From positions 62,001 to 126,000 of the forward strand of contig NZ_JALJRY010000023.1 in the NCBI RefSeq assembly GCF_024519455.1: a DNA stretch of 64,000 nucleotides. The letters run 5' to 3'. The DNA comes from Streptomyces sp. STR69. Lineage in GTDB: Bacteria; Actinomycetota; Actinomycetes; Streptomycetales; Streptomycetaceae. Made by a program: the position numbers and the translations under genes. The stretch's first letter is position 1. Each line of letters begins with the position of its first letter. Positions 7,772-18,229 of the stretch are shown piece after piece. The notes below the pieces were generated by a model. It did not search any database. It was not told the DNA's origin and saw only the letters and a program-made list of their open reading frames with translations.

Positions 7772-10700
7772 ATGCACGTGAGCACATCGACCCTGATGGA
7801 GCTGCTGGACCGGCAGTGCGCCCGCACACCGGACGCGGTGGCCGTCGTCAGCGACGACGAGACGCTGACGTACGGGCAGCTCGCGCGGCGGTCGGACGCC
7901 GTCGCCGCGCGGCTGCGGGCGCTCGGGGCGGGGCCCGACCGGGTGGTCGCCCTGGCCCTTGAGCGGTCGGCCGCCCTGGCCGTGGCGGTCGTGGGAGTGA
8001 TCAAGGCGGGTGCCGCCTATCTGCCCCTGGCGCCGGAGGATCCGGCGGAGCGGCTGCGGCTGCTCGTCGAGGACTCGGCCGCGGTCGCGGTCCTCACGAC
8101 GGCCGGGTCGGGGGTGGACGCCCGGCCGTGGCGGGTGCCCGTCCTCGACCCGGGCGAAGTCCTGGACGGCATCGTGCCCGCCGGCGCGGGCGAGCCGGCG
8201 GCGCCCACGGGCGGCGACCTGGCCTACCTCATCTACACCTCGGGCTCCACCGGCCTGCCCAAGGGCGTGCTGACCGAGCACGCGGCCATCGTCAACCGGC
8301 TGGAGTGGATGCAGCGGGCGCTGCCGATCGGACCGGGCGACACCGTGCTGCAGAAGACGCCGTACACCTTCGACGTGTCGGTGTGGGAGCTGTTCTGGCC
8401 GCTGATCACCGGCGTGCGGCTGGTGTTCGCCCGGCCGGGAGGCCACCGCGACCCGCGCTACCTGCTGGAGACCGTGCACCGGCACCGGGTGACGGTCACC
8501 CACTTCGTGCCGAGCATGCTGGAGGAGTTCCTCAAGGAACTGCCGGACCCCCGGGCCGCGTCGCTGCGGCGGGTGCTGGTCAGCGGCGAGGAACTCAAAC
8601 CACGGGTGAGGGACCGCTTCTTCGGGGTCCTGCCCACCGCCGAACTGCACAACCTCTACGGCCCCACCGAGGCCGCCATCGACGTGACGCACTGGCAGTG
8701 CGCCCCGGGCGACGACCCGGACCGGGTGCCCATCGGACGAGCCATCGACCGGGCCCGGCTGTACGTCCTGGACCCGGACCTGCGCCCCGTTGCGCAGGGC
8801 GAACCCGGCGAGCTGTGCATCGGCGGCCCGGTCATCGCCCGCGGCTACCTCAACCGGCCCGAGGAGCAGCGCACCCGCTTCGTACCGGATCCCTACGCCG
8901 ACGAGCCCGGCGCCCGGCTCTACCGCACCGGAGACCTCGCCTCGCAGCGCGCCGACGGCGTCATCGACTACCACGGCCGCATCGACCACCAGGTCAAACT
9001 GGGCGGCGTCCGCATCGAGGCGGGCGAGGTGGAGGCCGCCCTGGAGGCGCTCGACGACGTCGAACAGGCCGTGGTGGACCTGCGCACCTGGCCCACCGGC
9101 AGGCCGGTGCTCGTCGGCTGGGTGGCGGGCCGGTGCGGCGCGCAGGACACGGCCGGCCTCCGGGAACGGCTGCTGCGGACCCTGCCCGCCGCCTTCGTGC
9201 CCGGTGTGCTGATTCCGCTGGAGCAACTGCCCCTGAGCCGGCACGGCAAGGTGGACCGCGGGAAGCTGCCGTGGCCGCCGCCGGCGCGGGAGACCGGCGC
9301 GGAACCGGAAGCCTCCTGGCCCCCCGGCGATCAGGAGCCCGACGGCACGGCCGCCCGGGTGCACCGGATCTGGCGGGAGATGGTCCCGCGCGAGGGGTCC
9401 AACTTCCATGTGGCGGGCGGGGACTCGCTGCTCGCCGGCCAGTTGGTGGCCGCGGCGTGCCGGGAGTTCGACATCGACCTGAACACGGCGGACTTCCTGC
9501 AGAACCCGGACATCGAGGCGCTGGTGCAGCTGGTCGACAAGGCACTCACCTCCGGCGGCCGGGAATCCGCGCGGGTGCTGCCCGTGCCCCGGAACGGCCG
9601 GCTGCCCCTGTCGTCGGCCCAGCGCCGGATGTGGCTGCTGCACCGGTCCGATCCGCGGGACGTGGCGATGAACATCCACGGCGGGCTGCGGCTGACCGGA
9701 CCGATCGACCAGGAGGCCGCGACCCGCGTCCTGACCGGACTGACGCACCGCCACGAGGTGCTGCGCACCACCTTCCCCGACTTCGACGGCCGTCCGGTCC
9801 CGGTGATCGCGGACGCCACCGCGATCGAGGTGCCCCTGCGGGAGCACCGGGGACTGAGCGCACCCGAACGGGACCGGGCCGCGCGGGCGGCCTGCGCCGA
9901 GATCGGCGCCGCACCGTTCGACCTCGCGGGCGGGCCCCTCCTGCGCGCCCGGCTGCTGTCGTTCGCCGACGACGACCACTTTCTGGCCCTCGGCCTGCAC
10001 CACATCGTCACCGACGGCTGGTCCTGGTCGGTGCTCGCCCACGACTTCGCCCGCCTGTGGGCCCAGGACGGCACCGCGCTGCCCGCGCTGCCCGTGCAGT
10101 ACCAGGACTACGCGGCCTGGGAGGCGGGGCTGGCGGAGCGCGAGGAGGACGTGGCCTTCTGGACCGAGGTGCTGCGCGACCCGCCGCCGCCCCCACGGCC
10201 GGCCGGATCCCCCGGACGCCCCCAGGAACTGAGCATCGCGGCGGGCGTCACCGAGGTGCAGTGGCCCGAGGGGTTCGCCGAACGGCTCGGCGCGTTCTGC
10301 GCCCGGCACGAGGTCACCGTCTTCACCGTCCTGCTCGCCGGGTACGCGCTGCTGCTGGGCCGGCTCGCCCAGCAGGAGGACGTCATCGTCGCCGCCCCCG
10401 TGGCCAACCGGACCGGTGTCGACGTCGAACCCCTCGTCGGCTGCTTCATCAACACCCTGCCGCTGCGCCTGGAACTGGACGAGGACCAGACCTTCATGGA
10501 CCTGCTGACCCGGGCCCGGGCCGTCGCGACCGCCGCGCAGGCCCACGGACGGCTGCCCATCGAGCGGATGCCGCTGGCCGACACCGACCGCGGTCCCGGC
10601 CGCTCCCCCCTGCTGCAGGCGCTCCTCGTCGTGCAGAACACCCCGCCGTGGCACGCGCAGCACCTCGGCCACCGGGTCGAGGTCGTCGAACAGCCGAGCC

Positions 10701-10903
10701 CGCGCACCCACTATCTGCTGAAGCTCGAAGTGCTCTCCCCGCAACCGCCGCTGCCGACCCGGCTGGTGTTCGCCACCGACGCCCTGGACGCCGGCCGGGC
10801 CGCGACGATCGCCGCCCAGCTGGCCACCCTGCTCGACCGGGCACTGGCCGACCCGGACGGATACGTCTACGACTTCTCACTCCTCGACCCCCTGCGGCGA
10901 TGA
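7772..10903 (+). CDS. NRPS line 1, first protein: A(Ser)-PCP-C
   Basis: 1043 residues. The adenylation domain (about 5-500) has YTSGSTGLPKG near 154, FDVSVWELF, LYGPTEA and the catalytic lysine in RHGKVDR near 492. Hand alignment to the GrsA pocket gives DVWHLSLIDK, a known serine code. The carrier domain has GGDSLL with the attachment serine near 551. A condensation domain (about 607-1035) has intact HHIVTDGWS near 743. There is no upstream condensation domain, so this is an initiating module whose C domain joins serine to the residue loaded on the next protein. ATG 7772 is preferred over GTG 7766 because GGAG lies 6 nt before it. It is a clear paralogue of the protein at 34757-37948. Confidence 0.95.
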   Translation: MHVSTSTLMELLDRQCARTPDAVAVVSDDETLTYGQLARRSDAVAARLRALGAGPDRVVALALERSAALAVAVVGVIKAGAAYLPLAPEDPAERLRLLVEDSAAVAVLTTAGSGVDARPWRVPVLDPGEVLDGIVPAGAGEPAAPTGGDLAYLIYTSGSTGLPKGVLTEHAAIVNRLEWMQRALPIGPGDTVLQKTPYTFDVSVWELFWPLITGVRLVFARPGGHRDPRYLLETVHRHRVTVTHFVPSMLEEFLKELPDPRAASLRRVLVSGEELKPRVRDRFFGVLPTAELHNLYGPTEAAIDVTHWQCAPGDDPDRVPIGRAIDRARLYVLDPDLRPVAQGEPGELCIGGPVIARGYLNRPEEQRTRFVPDPYADEPGARLYRTGDLASQRADGVIDYHGRIDHQVKLGGVRIEAGEVEAALEALDDVEQAVVDLRTWPTGRPVLVGWVAGRCGAQDTAGLRERLLRTLPAAFVPGVLIPLEQLPLSRHGKVDRGKLPWPPPARETGAEPEASWPPGDQEPDGTAARVHRIWREMVPREGSNFHVAGGDSLLAGQLVAAACREFDIDLNTADFLQNPDIEALVQLVDKALTSGGRESARVLPVPRNGRLPLSSAQRRMWLLHRSDPRDVAMNIHGGLRLTGPIDQEAATRVLTGLTHRHEVLRTTFPDFDGRPVPVIADATAIEVPLREHRGLSAPERDRAARAACAEIGAAPFDLAGGPLLRARLLSFADDDHFLALGLHHIVTDGWSWSVLAHDFARLWAQDGTALPALPVQYQDYAAWEAGLAEREEDVAFWTEVLRDPPPPPRPAGSPGRPQELSIAAGVTEVQWPEGFAERLGAFCARHEVTVFTVLLAGYALLLGRLAQQEDVIVAAPVANRTGVDVEPLVGCFINTLPLRLELDEDQTFMDLLTRARAVATAAQAHGRLPIERMPLADTDRGPGRSPLLQALLVVQNTPPWHAQHLGHRVEVVEQPSPRTHYLLKLEVLSPQPPLPTRLVFATDALDAGRAATIAAQLATLLDRALADPDGYVYDFSLLDPLRR

Positions 10904-10946
10904 GTCCGCACCCCCTGCCGCAACCGACCCGGAGGAACTTGCCGTC

Positions 10947-13900
10947 ATGACCTCGCACAGCAGCCAGGCAGGCCTGCTCACCGCCACCGCGCCGGCCCCG
11001 CCGACCGCGGAGCAGGCAGCGGCCCCCCTTCCGTTCACCCTGCCCGCCCCGCTGACCGCGCAGGTGGAGCGCCTCGCCGCCGAGGCACCCGACCGCCCCG
11101 CGGTGCGCCGGGGAACCCGCCAGTGGACCTACCGCGACCTCGCTGACGCGGCCCACCGCATCGCCTCCGGCCTGGTGGCCGCGGGGGTCGGGCCGGGCGA
11201 GACCGTCGGGGTGCACGGCGGGCGCAGCTTCGAGACGGTGGCCGCGCTCCTCGGCGTCATGCGCGCCCGCGCCGTCGTGCTCCTCCTGGACCCCGCCCAC
11301 GCGCCGGACCGCATCCGGATCCTGCTGGAGGAGGCCGGCGCCCGTACCGTGGTGGCCACCGACGGTGCGGCGGACGGCCTGGACCGGGAGGTGCTGCGGT
11401 ACGGGGAGCTGGCGGCGACCGAACCCGCCGTGCTCGCCGAGCCGGCCGCGCAGGACCCGGCGTACGTGATCTTCACGTCCGGTACGACGGGACGCCCCAA
11501 GGGAGTGCTCGGCTGGCACGGCGCGCTCGCGCACTACGTGGAGTGGGAACAGACCCGGTACGGCTTCGGGCCGCACGACCGGGTCGCGCAGATCGCCTCG
11601 TTCTCCTTCGACGCCGTGCTGCGCGACGTGTTCCTCGCACTCGGCTGCGGGGCCACCCTGAGCCTGCCGCCGACGGACCGTCCCTTCGAGGACCCCGAGG
11701 GGCTGCTCGCCTGGTTCGACGCCGAGGGCGTCACCGTCGTCCACACCGTCCCCAGCGTGCTCGCCTCCTGGCTGCACGCCGCCCAGGACACGGGCCCCTC
11801 GCTGCGCGGCGTCCGGCTGCTGGGGCTGGCCGGGGAACCGCTCACCGGCGCCCTGGTACGCCGCTGGCGCGCGCGGTTCCCCGAGTTCACCGGCCTGGTG
11901 CTCAACCTCTACGGGACCACGGAGGGAACCATCCTGCAGTCCTGCTACGAGGTGCCCGAGGACACCGACGACGCGGTTCTCGCCGTGGGCACACCGATCG
12001 GTGACACCCAGCTGCTGGTGCTCAACCGCCGCGGCGCGCCGTGCGGCGTGGGCGAGCCCGGTGAGGTCGTCGTCCGCTCGCCGTTCCTGACCCGCGGCTA
12101 TCTGGAGCCGGCCACCGGGTCCGGGTTCGCCGCCAACCCCTTCCGCCGGGATCCGGCCGACCGGATCTACCGCACCGGCGACGTGGGCCGCTTCGAGGCG
12201 GACGGCACCCTGTTCATCGCCGGGCGCCTCGACGACCAGGTCAAACTGCGCGGTGTGCGGGTGCAGCCGGCGGAGGTGGCCGCCGCACTCGCCGCACACC
12301 CGGCGGTACGGCAGGCCGCGACGGTCGCGCGCACCGCCGCGGGCGGCGGCGCGGAACTCGTCGGCTACGTGGTGCTCGGCCCGGACGCCCCCGGGACCTG
12401 GCAGCAGGAGCTGCGGGATCTGGTCGCGGCCCGGGTGTCCACCGCCGCCGTACCCGCCCATCTGCTCCCCCTCGACGCTCTGCCGCTCTCCCCAAACGGC
12501 AAGCTGGACCACACCCGGCTGCCCGCTCCCCCCTCCGCCGCCGAACGGCCCGCCGGATCCCAGGAGCCGGTGACGGACCCGCTGGAGCAGAAGGTCGCCG
12601 CCGTCTGGGCGCGGGTCCTCGGCCTCGCACCCGCGGCCGTACCGCGCGAGAGGCACTTCTTCGAACTGGGCGGCGACTCGCTGACGATGGTGCGCGTGCT
12701 CTCCCGGCTGCGCCGGGACACCGGCGCCGACGTGGGCATGCAGGAGTTCTTCCGGCACCCCACGGTCGCCGCTCTCGCCGCGGTGGCCCGCGACAGCGGG
12801 GCCGGGGCCGGCGGCGGCGACACGATCACCCGGCGCACGCGCAGCGGGCCGCTGCCGCTGTCGCAGGAGCAGGAAGGGCTGTGGTTCGTCCACCAGATCG
12901 CCCCCGACAGCTTCGCCTATCACATGTCCGGCGCCTTCGAGGTGGCACCGGGCACGGCGGTGGAGGACGTCGAGCGCGCGCTGACCGGGCTGCTGCGGCG
13001 GCACGAGGCGCTGCGCACGGTCTTCGGGCCGGGCGAGAACGGCGACGGGCGGCCGGTGCAGACCGTGCTCGACGCGACCGCTCCCGACCTGGCCGTGCTG
13101 CCCGCCGCCGAGGACCGCGCCGCGGCCCTCGCCACGCTCGCCACCGCTGCCGCACACCCCTTCGACCTGGCCCGGGGGCCGCTGCTGCGGGCCCGCCTGG
13201 TGGCCGAGCCGCAGGGCCTGCTGCTCGGGCTGACCGTGCACCACATCGTGTGCGACGGCTGGTCGTGGGAGGTGATGGCGGGCGAGCTGAACGCGTCCCT
13301 GGACGGCCGCGACCCGGACGTCCGGCCGGCGCCCCTCGGCTACGGCGACTACGCGGTGTGGCAGCACGAGCAGACGGACGGGACACAGCTGGAGCGTCAT
13401 CTGGCCTTCTGGACCGGGAAGCTGGCCGACGCTCCCCAGCTCGACCTGCCGCTGAGCAGGCCCCGGCCGGCCCGGCTCACCCACCACGGCAGGGTGCGGC
13501 GCTTCACGATCGACGTGCCGCTCGCCGCGGAACTCGACCGGTTCTGCCACGAGCACGGCTTCACCCGCTACACGGCGCTGCTGACCGCCTTCGGGCTGCT
13601 GCTGTCCCGGTCCGCCTACCAGGACGAGGTGGTGGTCGGCGTGGACAGCGCGGGCCGCGACCACTCCGAGCTGGAGCAGACCGTGGGCTTCTTCGTGCGC
13701 ACCCACGCCGTGCGCATGGGCTTCGCGGACTCACCGGGGTTCCTGGCGGCGGTGCAGCGCGTGCACGACACCTTCCTGGAGGCGTACCCGCACCAGGACG
13801 TGCCCTTCTCCCGGATCGTGGAGGCGCTGAACCCGGAGCGCGACGCCGGCCGCACCCCGCTGTTCCAGGTGCTGTTCCGGATGCCGCCGAGCGGGGTGGG

Positions 13901-16766
13901 CACCGAGCCGGCGACCGCGCTGCACCCGGTGGACCTGGAGGGCACCTTCGTGACCTCCAAGTTCGACCTGACCCTGATGGTGCGGGCCACGGAGGGCGGC
14001 CTGGTCTGCGAACTGGAGTACAACACCGACCTGTTCGACGACGAGGTCGCCGAGGCGCTCGGCACCCGGTACCGCGCTCTGCTCGCCGAGTCGGTGCGCG
14101 CCCCCCGTACCCCGGAGTCGGCCCTGGCCGTCCCGGCCGGACGGGAGGACGGCCCGGACACCCCCGCCGAGCCCCGGCCCCGACCGCGGACCGAACCGGT
14201 GACCGGGACCCGGTCACCGGCCCCGCCCTCGGCGCACGGTCTGTTCGCCCAGGCCGCGCGGCGTGCGCCCCGGTCGGCGGCGGTGCGCGAGGGCGAGCAC
14301 GACTGGACGTACGCCGAACTCGCCGACGCCGTCCGGGCGCTGGACGCCGCCCTGCCCGAGCATGCCGTGGTCGCCGTGCTCGGCGGACGCGACCTCGCCT
14401 CGGTGGCGGCGCTCCTCGCCGCCACCGACCGCGGCCGCGTGGCCGTCCCGGTGGACTCCTCGCTGCCCCCGGTGCGGCGCCGGCAGATGCTGGCCCGGGC
14501 CGGGGTCCAGCTGGCCGTCGTCGTCGGCGAACCGGACGCCGCACTGCCGGTGCCCACCCTGCACCTCGGGCCCGACGCCCGGTTCACGGCGCCACCGCCG
14601 GACCTGTCGGCGATCCCCGCCTGCCGGGTGCCCGACGACGCGGCGTACGTCTTCTTCACCTCCGGCACCACCGGCGAGCCCAAGCCGGTCCTCGGGATGC
14701 GGCGCTCCCTCGACCACTTCGTGGACTGGGAGCGCACGGAGTTCGCCGTCGGCGCCCACGACCGGGTGGCCCAGCTGACCTCGTACTCCTTCGACGCGGT
14801 GCTGCGCGACGTGTTCCTGCCGCTGTCCTCGGGCGGCACGGTCGTGCTGCCCGCACCGGCCGTCCGCGACGACGCGCTGCGCCTGCTGCAGTGGCTGGAG
14901 AGCGAACGGATCACGGTGCTGCACACCACCCCCAGCGTGCTGGGCTCGCTGCTCGCCGTCGCCGCGGACGCCGACGGGGTGGGACTGCGCGCGCTGCGCC
15001 TGGTCTGCCTGGCCGGCGAGCCGCTGCTCGACGCCACGGTGGCCGGCTTCCGCCGGCTGTTCGCCGACTGCGCGGCCAAGGTCGTCAACTTCTACGGGCC
15101 GACCGAGACCACCATGATCAAGAGCTTCTTCGAGGTGCCCGCGCCCCCCGTGCCCGGGGTCCAGCCGGTGGGCCGGCCGCTGCCCGGCACCCGGATCCGG
15201 CTGCTGGGCCGCGACGGACGGCCGTGCGCGCCCGGTGAGCGCGGCGAGATCGTCATCGACACCCCCTTCGGCACCCTCGGCTACCTCGCCCCGCCGCAGG
15301 AACCGGGACTGCTCGACGTCCTGCCGGGCATCCACGGCGTCCCCTACCGGACCGGGGACATCGGCCTGGAACGGCCCGACGGGACGTTCGTCGCACAGGG
15401 GCGGCGCGACGGACTGCTCAAGATCCGCGGGGTGCGCGTGCACCCCGCGGAGATAGCGTCGGCGGCCCTGACGCATCCGGACGTCGCCGCCTGCCACGTC
15501 GAGGCCGTCGCGCAGGACGGCGGCACCCAGCTGGTCGCCTTCTTCAGCCCGCGCGAGGGCACCGACGTCACGGCCGAGGCCCTGCGCCGGCACCTGGCCG
15601 AACGCCTCGCCGCACCGGTGGTGCCGGGGCTGTTGTTCACCGTGCCCGCGCTGCCGCTGCTGCCCAACGGCAAGGTGGACCGCCGCGCGCTGCTCGACCG
15701 GTCACGGCCCGCCGCCGGGCGCCGGCCCGCCCCGCCGAGCACACCGACCGAACGGGCGCTGGCGCAGATCTGGGGCGCGCTGCTGCAGCAGGACGAACCC
15801 GGTGTCCACGACGACTTCTTCGAGATCGGCGGACACTCCCTGCTCGCCACCGTCATGATCACCCGGGTGCGCAAGCAGTTGGGCGCACAGCTGACACTCC
15901 GCCAGGTCCTGGAGAAGCCCCGGATCGCCGAACTCGCCCGGGCCGTCGACTCCGCCCGCGACGAGGAGCAGCACAGGCAGGAGGAGGAGGGCCAGCTGGT
16001 CCGGCTCTCCCACGGCCCGGGCACCCGCCCGCTGTTCTGCGTCCACGGCATCGGCGGGGACGTCCTGCCCTTCCGCGCCCTGGCAGCGGAACTCGGCGAC
16101 GGCGGGCCGGTCCTGGCGTTCCGCGCCCAGGGCACCGTCCCCGGCGAGAGGCCGCGCAACGACATCCGCCAGATGGCCGCGGCCTACCTCTTCGAGATGC
16201 GCAAGGCGCAGCCCAGCGGGCCCTACCGGATCGCGGGCTGGTCGCTGGGCGGACTGGTGGCCTACGAGATCGCCCGCCAGCTGTCCTTCGACGGCGAGCG
16301 CACCGAACTGCTGCTCCTGGTCGACACGTATGCACCCGGCACGCGTGCCTACGACGGATTCGACGGGGACGCCCGGGACCGCGCCCGCTCCTTCACCGCC
16401 GAACTCGCCGGGACCGGATTCCCCGGCGACATCCCCGCAGCGCAGTCCCTGCTCCTGCCCGAGGGCTCGGCCGGCGCCCCCGACGACGAACTGCGGCGGC
16501 GCTTCGGCATGTATCTGGCCCACTCCACCGCCGCCGCCCGCTACCGGCCCAACGCCCGCCGGCTCGACGTCGACCGGTTCCTGCTGGTGCGGGCCACCGG
16601 GCAGGAACGCCCGGAGGGCACCTCGGCGGCGCTCGGCTGGGAACGGTTCACCGGCGGCGAGGGGCCCGACGTCCTGCCGGTCGACGCCGACCACTACTCC
16701 GCGCTGCGGCGGCCCGCGGTCGCCTCCTTCGCCGGATCCCTGCGGGAGGCCCGCAGGGAGAACTGA
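10947..16766 (+). CDS. NRPS line 1, second protein: A-PCP-C-A-PCP-TE
   Basis: 1939 residues. A1 (about 35-530) has FTSGTTGRPKG near 176 and lysine in NGKLDH near 517. Hand-read pocket: DARHGALILK, no match I recognise. PCP1 has LGGDSL near 577. The condensation domain has HHIVCDGWS near 765. A2 (about 1090-1590) has TSGTTGEPKPV near 1238 and NGKVDR near 1575, pocket DARHCAFMIK, identical to A2 of the second line. PCP2 has GGHSLL near 1630. The type I thioesterase has GWSLGG near 1762. With the protein before it, the line would release a Ser-X-Y tripeptide or its cyclised form. No epimerisation or methylation domain is present. The unusual pockets may select lysine-derived residues such as aminoadipates or beta-lysine, given the genes downstream. 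That is inference. Confidence 0.95.
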   Translation: MTSHSSQAGLLTATAPAPPTAEQAAAPLPFTLPAPLTAQVERLAAEAPDRPAVRRGTRQWTYRDLADAAHRIASGLVAAGVGPGETVGVHGGRSFETVAALLGVMRARAVVLLLDPAHAPDRIRILLEEAGARTVVATDGAADGLDREVLRYGELAATEPAVLAEPAAQDPAYVIFTSGTTGRPKGVLGWHGALAHYVEWEQTRYGFGPHDRVAQIASFSFDAVLRDVFLALGCGATLSLPPTDRPFEDPEGLLAWFDAEGVTVVHTVPSVLASWLHAAQDTGPSLRGVRLLGLAGEPLTGALVRRWRARFPEFTGLVLNLYGTTEGTILQSCYEVPEDTDDAVLAVGTPIGDTQLLVLNRRGAPCGVGEPGEVVVRSPFLTRGYLEPATGSGFAANPFRRDPADRIYRTGDVGRFEADGTLFIAGRLDDQVKLRGVRVQPAEVAAALAAHPAVRQAATVARTAAGGGAELVGYVVLGPDAPGTWQQELRDLVAARVSTAAVPAHLLPLDALPLSPNGKLDHTRLPAPPSAAERPAGSQEPVTDPLEQKVAAVWARVLGLAPAAVPRERHFFELGGDSLTMVRVLSRLRRDTGADVGMQEFFRHPTVAALAAVARDSGAGAGGGDTITRRTRSGPLPLSQEQEGLWFVHQIAPDSFAYHMSGAFEVAPGTAVEDVERALTGLLRRHEALRTVFGPGENGDGRPVQTVLDATAPDLAVLPAAEDRAAALATLATAAAHPFDLARGPLLRARLVAEPQGLLLGLTVHHIVCDGWSWEVMAGELNASLDGRDPDVRPAPLGYGDYAVWQHEQTDGTQLERHLAFWTGKLADAPQLDLPLSRPRPARLTHHGRVRRFTIDVPLAAELDRFCHEHGFTRYTALLTAFGLLLSRSAYQDEVVVGVDSAGRDHSELEQTVGFFVRTHAVRMGFADSPGFLAAVQRVHDTFLEAYPHQDVPFSRIVEALNPERDAGRTPLFQVLFRMPPSGVGTEPATALHPVDLEGTFVTSKFDLTLMVRATEGGLVCELEYNTDLFDDEVAEALGTRYRALLAESVRAPRTPESALAVPAGREDGPDTPAEPRPRPRTEPVTGTRSPAPPSAHGLFAQAARRAPRSAAVREGEHDWTYAELADAVRALDAALPEHAVVAVLGGRDLASVAALLAATDRGRVAVPVDSSLPPVRRRQMLARAGVQLAVVVGEPDAALPVPTLHLGPDARFTAPPPDLSAIPACRVPDDAAYVFFTSGTTGEPKPVLGMRRSLDHFVDWERTEFAVGAHDRVAQLTSYSFDAVLRDVFLPLSSGGTVVLPAPAVRDDALRLLQWLESERITVLHTTPSVLGSLLAVAADADGVGLRALRLVCLAGEPLLDATVAGFRRLFADCAAKVVNFYGPTETTMIKSFFEVPAPPVPGVQPVGRPLPGTRIRLLGRDGRPCAPGERGEIVIDTPFGTLGYLAPPQEPGLLDVLPGIHGVPYRTGDIGLERPDGTFVAQGRRDGLLKIRGVRVHPAEIASAALTHPDVAACHVEAVAQDGGTQLVAFFSPREGTDVTAEALRRHLAERLAAPVVPGLLFTVPALPLLPNGKVDRRALLDRSRPAAGRRPAPPSTPTERALAQIWGALLQQDEPGVHDDFFEIGGHSLLATVMITRVRKQLGAQLTLRQVLEKPRIAELARAVDSARDEEQHRQEEEGQLVRLSHGPGTRPLFCVHGIGGDVLPFRALAAELGDGGPVLAFRAQGTVPGERPRNDIRQMAAAYLFEMRKAQPSGPYRIAGWSLGGLVAYEIARQLSFDGERTELLLLVDTYAPGTRAYDGFDGDARDRARSFTAELAGTGFPGDIPAAQSLLLPEGSAGAPDDELRRRFGMYLAHSTAAARYRPNARRLDVDRFLLVRATGQERPEGTSAALGWERFTGGEGPDVLPVDADHYSALRRPAVASFAGSLREARREN

Positions 16767-16817
16767 CGGCACACCCCGCCCGACCCCCGCCGCACCGCAC
16801 CGCACGGAGGTAAGCGC

Positions 16818-18194
16818 ATGACGGCAACCACCGTCGCCCCGACCGAACCCCGGACGCCGTACCTCTACCGCCCCCGCGCACTGGAGGAACCCGACTGGAC
16901 CCGCTTTCCCGGATGGCGCACCGTCACCGCCGCCCAGTGGCGCTCCGCCCAGTGGCAGCGCAGCCACTGCGTCAAGAACGTCCGGGAACTGCGCAGGGTC
17001 CTGGGCGGCCTGCTGGACGACCGCGTCTACGACGACCTGCAGGTCGACCAGGAGAAGCAGGCGACCATGTCCCTGCTGGTCCCTCCGCAGATGCTCAACA
17101 CACTGATGCCGGGGGTGAGTCCGGCCGGCCCGGGATCGCTGACCGAGGCGTTCCGGGCCGACCCGGTCCGCCGCTACATGCTGCCCCTCGCCTCCGACCG
17201 GCGGCCGGACTGGCGCTCCCACCCGCTGGCCGCACGCGACTCGCTGCACGAGTCCGAGATGTGGGCGGTGGAGGGCCTCACCCACCGCTACCCCAACAAG
17301 GTGCTGGTGGAGCTGGTGTCCACCTGCCCGCAGTACTGCGGGCACTGCACCCGCATGGACCTGGTCGGCACCTCGACACCCACGGTCGCCAAGACCAGGT
17401 TCCAACTGCGTCCCGTGGACCGCACCGAGGCCATGCTCGGCTATCTGCGCCGCTCCCCGGGCATCCGGGACGTGGTGGTCTCCGGCGGCGACGTCGCCAA
17501 CATGCCCTGGCCGCGCCTGGAGGAGTTCGTCGGCCGGCTCCTGGACATCGACCACATCCGCGACATCCGCCTCGCCTCCAAGGCACTGGTCGGACTGCCG
17601 CAGCACTGGCTCGCACCGGACGTGCTCGACGGCCTCGCCCGGCTCGCCGCCCGCGCCACCGGCCGCGGCGTCGCCCTCGCGCTGCACACCCACGCCAACA
17701 CCGCCCAGTCCGTGACCCCGCTCGTGGCGGAGGCGAGCCGGGCCGTCCTGGCCACCGGAATCCGGGACGTACGCAACCAGGGCGTCCTGCTCGCCGGGGT
17801 CAACGACCGCGCCGAGGCGCTGCTCGACCTGTGCTTCGCGCTGCTCGACGGAGCCGCCGTGATGCCGTACTACTTCTACCTCTGCGACATGATCCCGGAG
17901 AGCGAGCACTGGCGGATCCCGCTGAGCCGGGCCCAGGAACTGCAGAGCGACCTGATGGGCCACCTCCCGGGCTTCGCCACGCCCCGCCTGGTGTGCGACG
18001 TGCCCTACCTCGGCAAGCGCTGGGTCCACCAGGCCGCCGAGTACGACCGGGTCACCGGCGTCTCCCGCTGGGAGCCCAGCGCCACCGGGGCCGGCTTCGG
18101 CACCTCCGCCGCCGCACGCACCTTCCACTACTACGACCCGCTGCACACGCTGCCGCCGCAGGGCCGCCAGTGGTGGGAACGGCACACCGCCTGA
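16818..18194 (+). CDS. kamA: Lysine 2,3-aminomutase (radical SAM, PLP)
   Basis: 458 residues. The radical-SAM cluster motif is CPQYCGHC (Cys170, Cys174, Cys177), which is CxxxCxxC. THRYPNKVLVELV, VVSGGD, THANTA and NQGVLLAGVND follow the KamA order. The PLP lysine is Lys400 in YLGKRW. The two aspartates that hold the substrate epsilon-amine in clostridial KAM are kept (YLCDM and VCDVPYLGK), which favours lysine over glutamate as substrate. The enzyme makes beta-lysine from L-lysine. It lies 51 bp after the NRPS with GGAGG before the ATG, in the same operon, so beta-lysine or a product of it is a likely building block. Confidence 0.93.
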   Translation: MTATTVAPTEPRTPYLYRPRALEEPDWTRFPGWRTVTAAQWRSAQWQRSHCVKNVRELRRVLGGLLDDRVYDDLQVDQEKQATMSLLVPPQMLNTLMPGVSPAGPGSLTEAFRADPVRRYMLPLASDRRPDWRSHPLAARDSLHESEMWAVEGLTHRYPNKVLVELVSTCPQYCGHCTRMDLVGTSTPTVAKTRFQLRPVDRTEAMLGYLRRSPGIRDVVVSGGDVANMPWPRLEEFVGRLLDIDHIRDIRLASKALVGLPQHWLAPDVLDGLARLAARATGRGVALALHTHANTAQSVTPLVAEASRAVLATGIRDVRNQGVLLAGVNDRAEALLDLCFALLDGAAVMPYYFYLCDMIPESEHWRIPLSRAQELQSDLMGHLPGFATPRLVCDVPYLGKRWVHQAAEYDRVTGVSRWEPSATGAGFGTSAAARTFHYYDPLHTLPPQGRQWWERHTA

Positions 18195-18229
18195 GGCCGC
18201 CCCCGCCCCGACTTTCCAAGGACGCATCG

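Noticed and set aside
16818..18194. Glutamate 2,3-aminomutase
   Set aside because: Both aspartates that bind the lysine epsilon-amine are present. Glutamate enzymes replace them.
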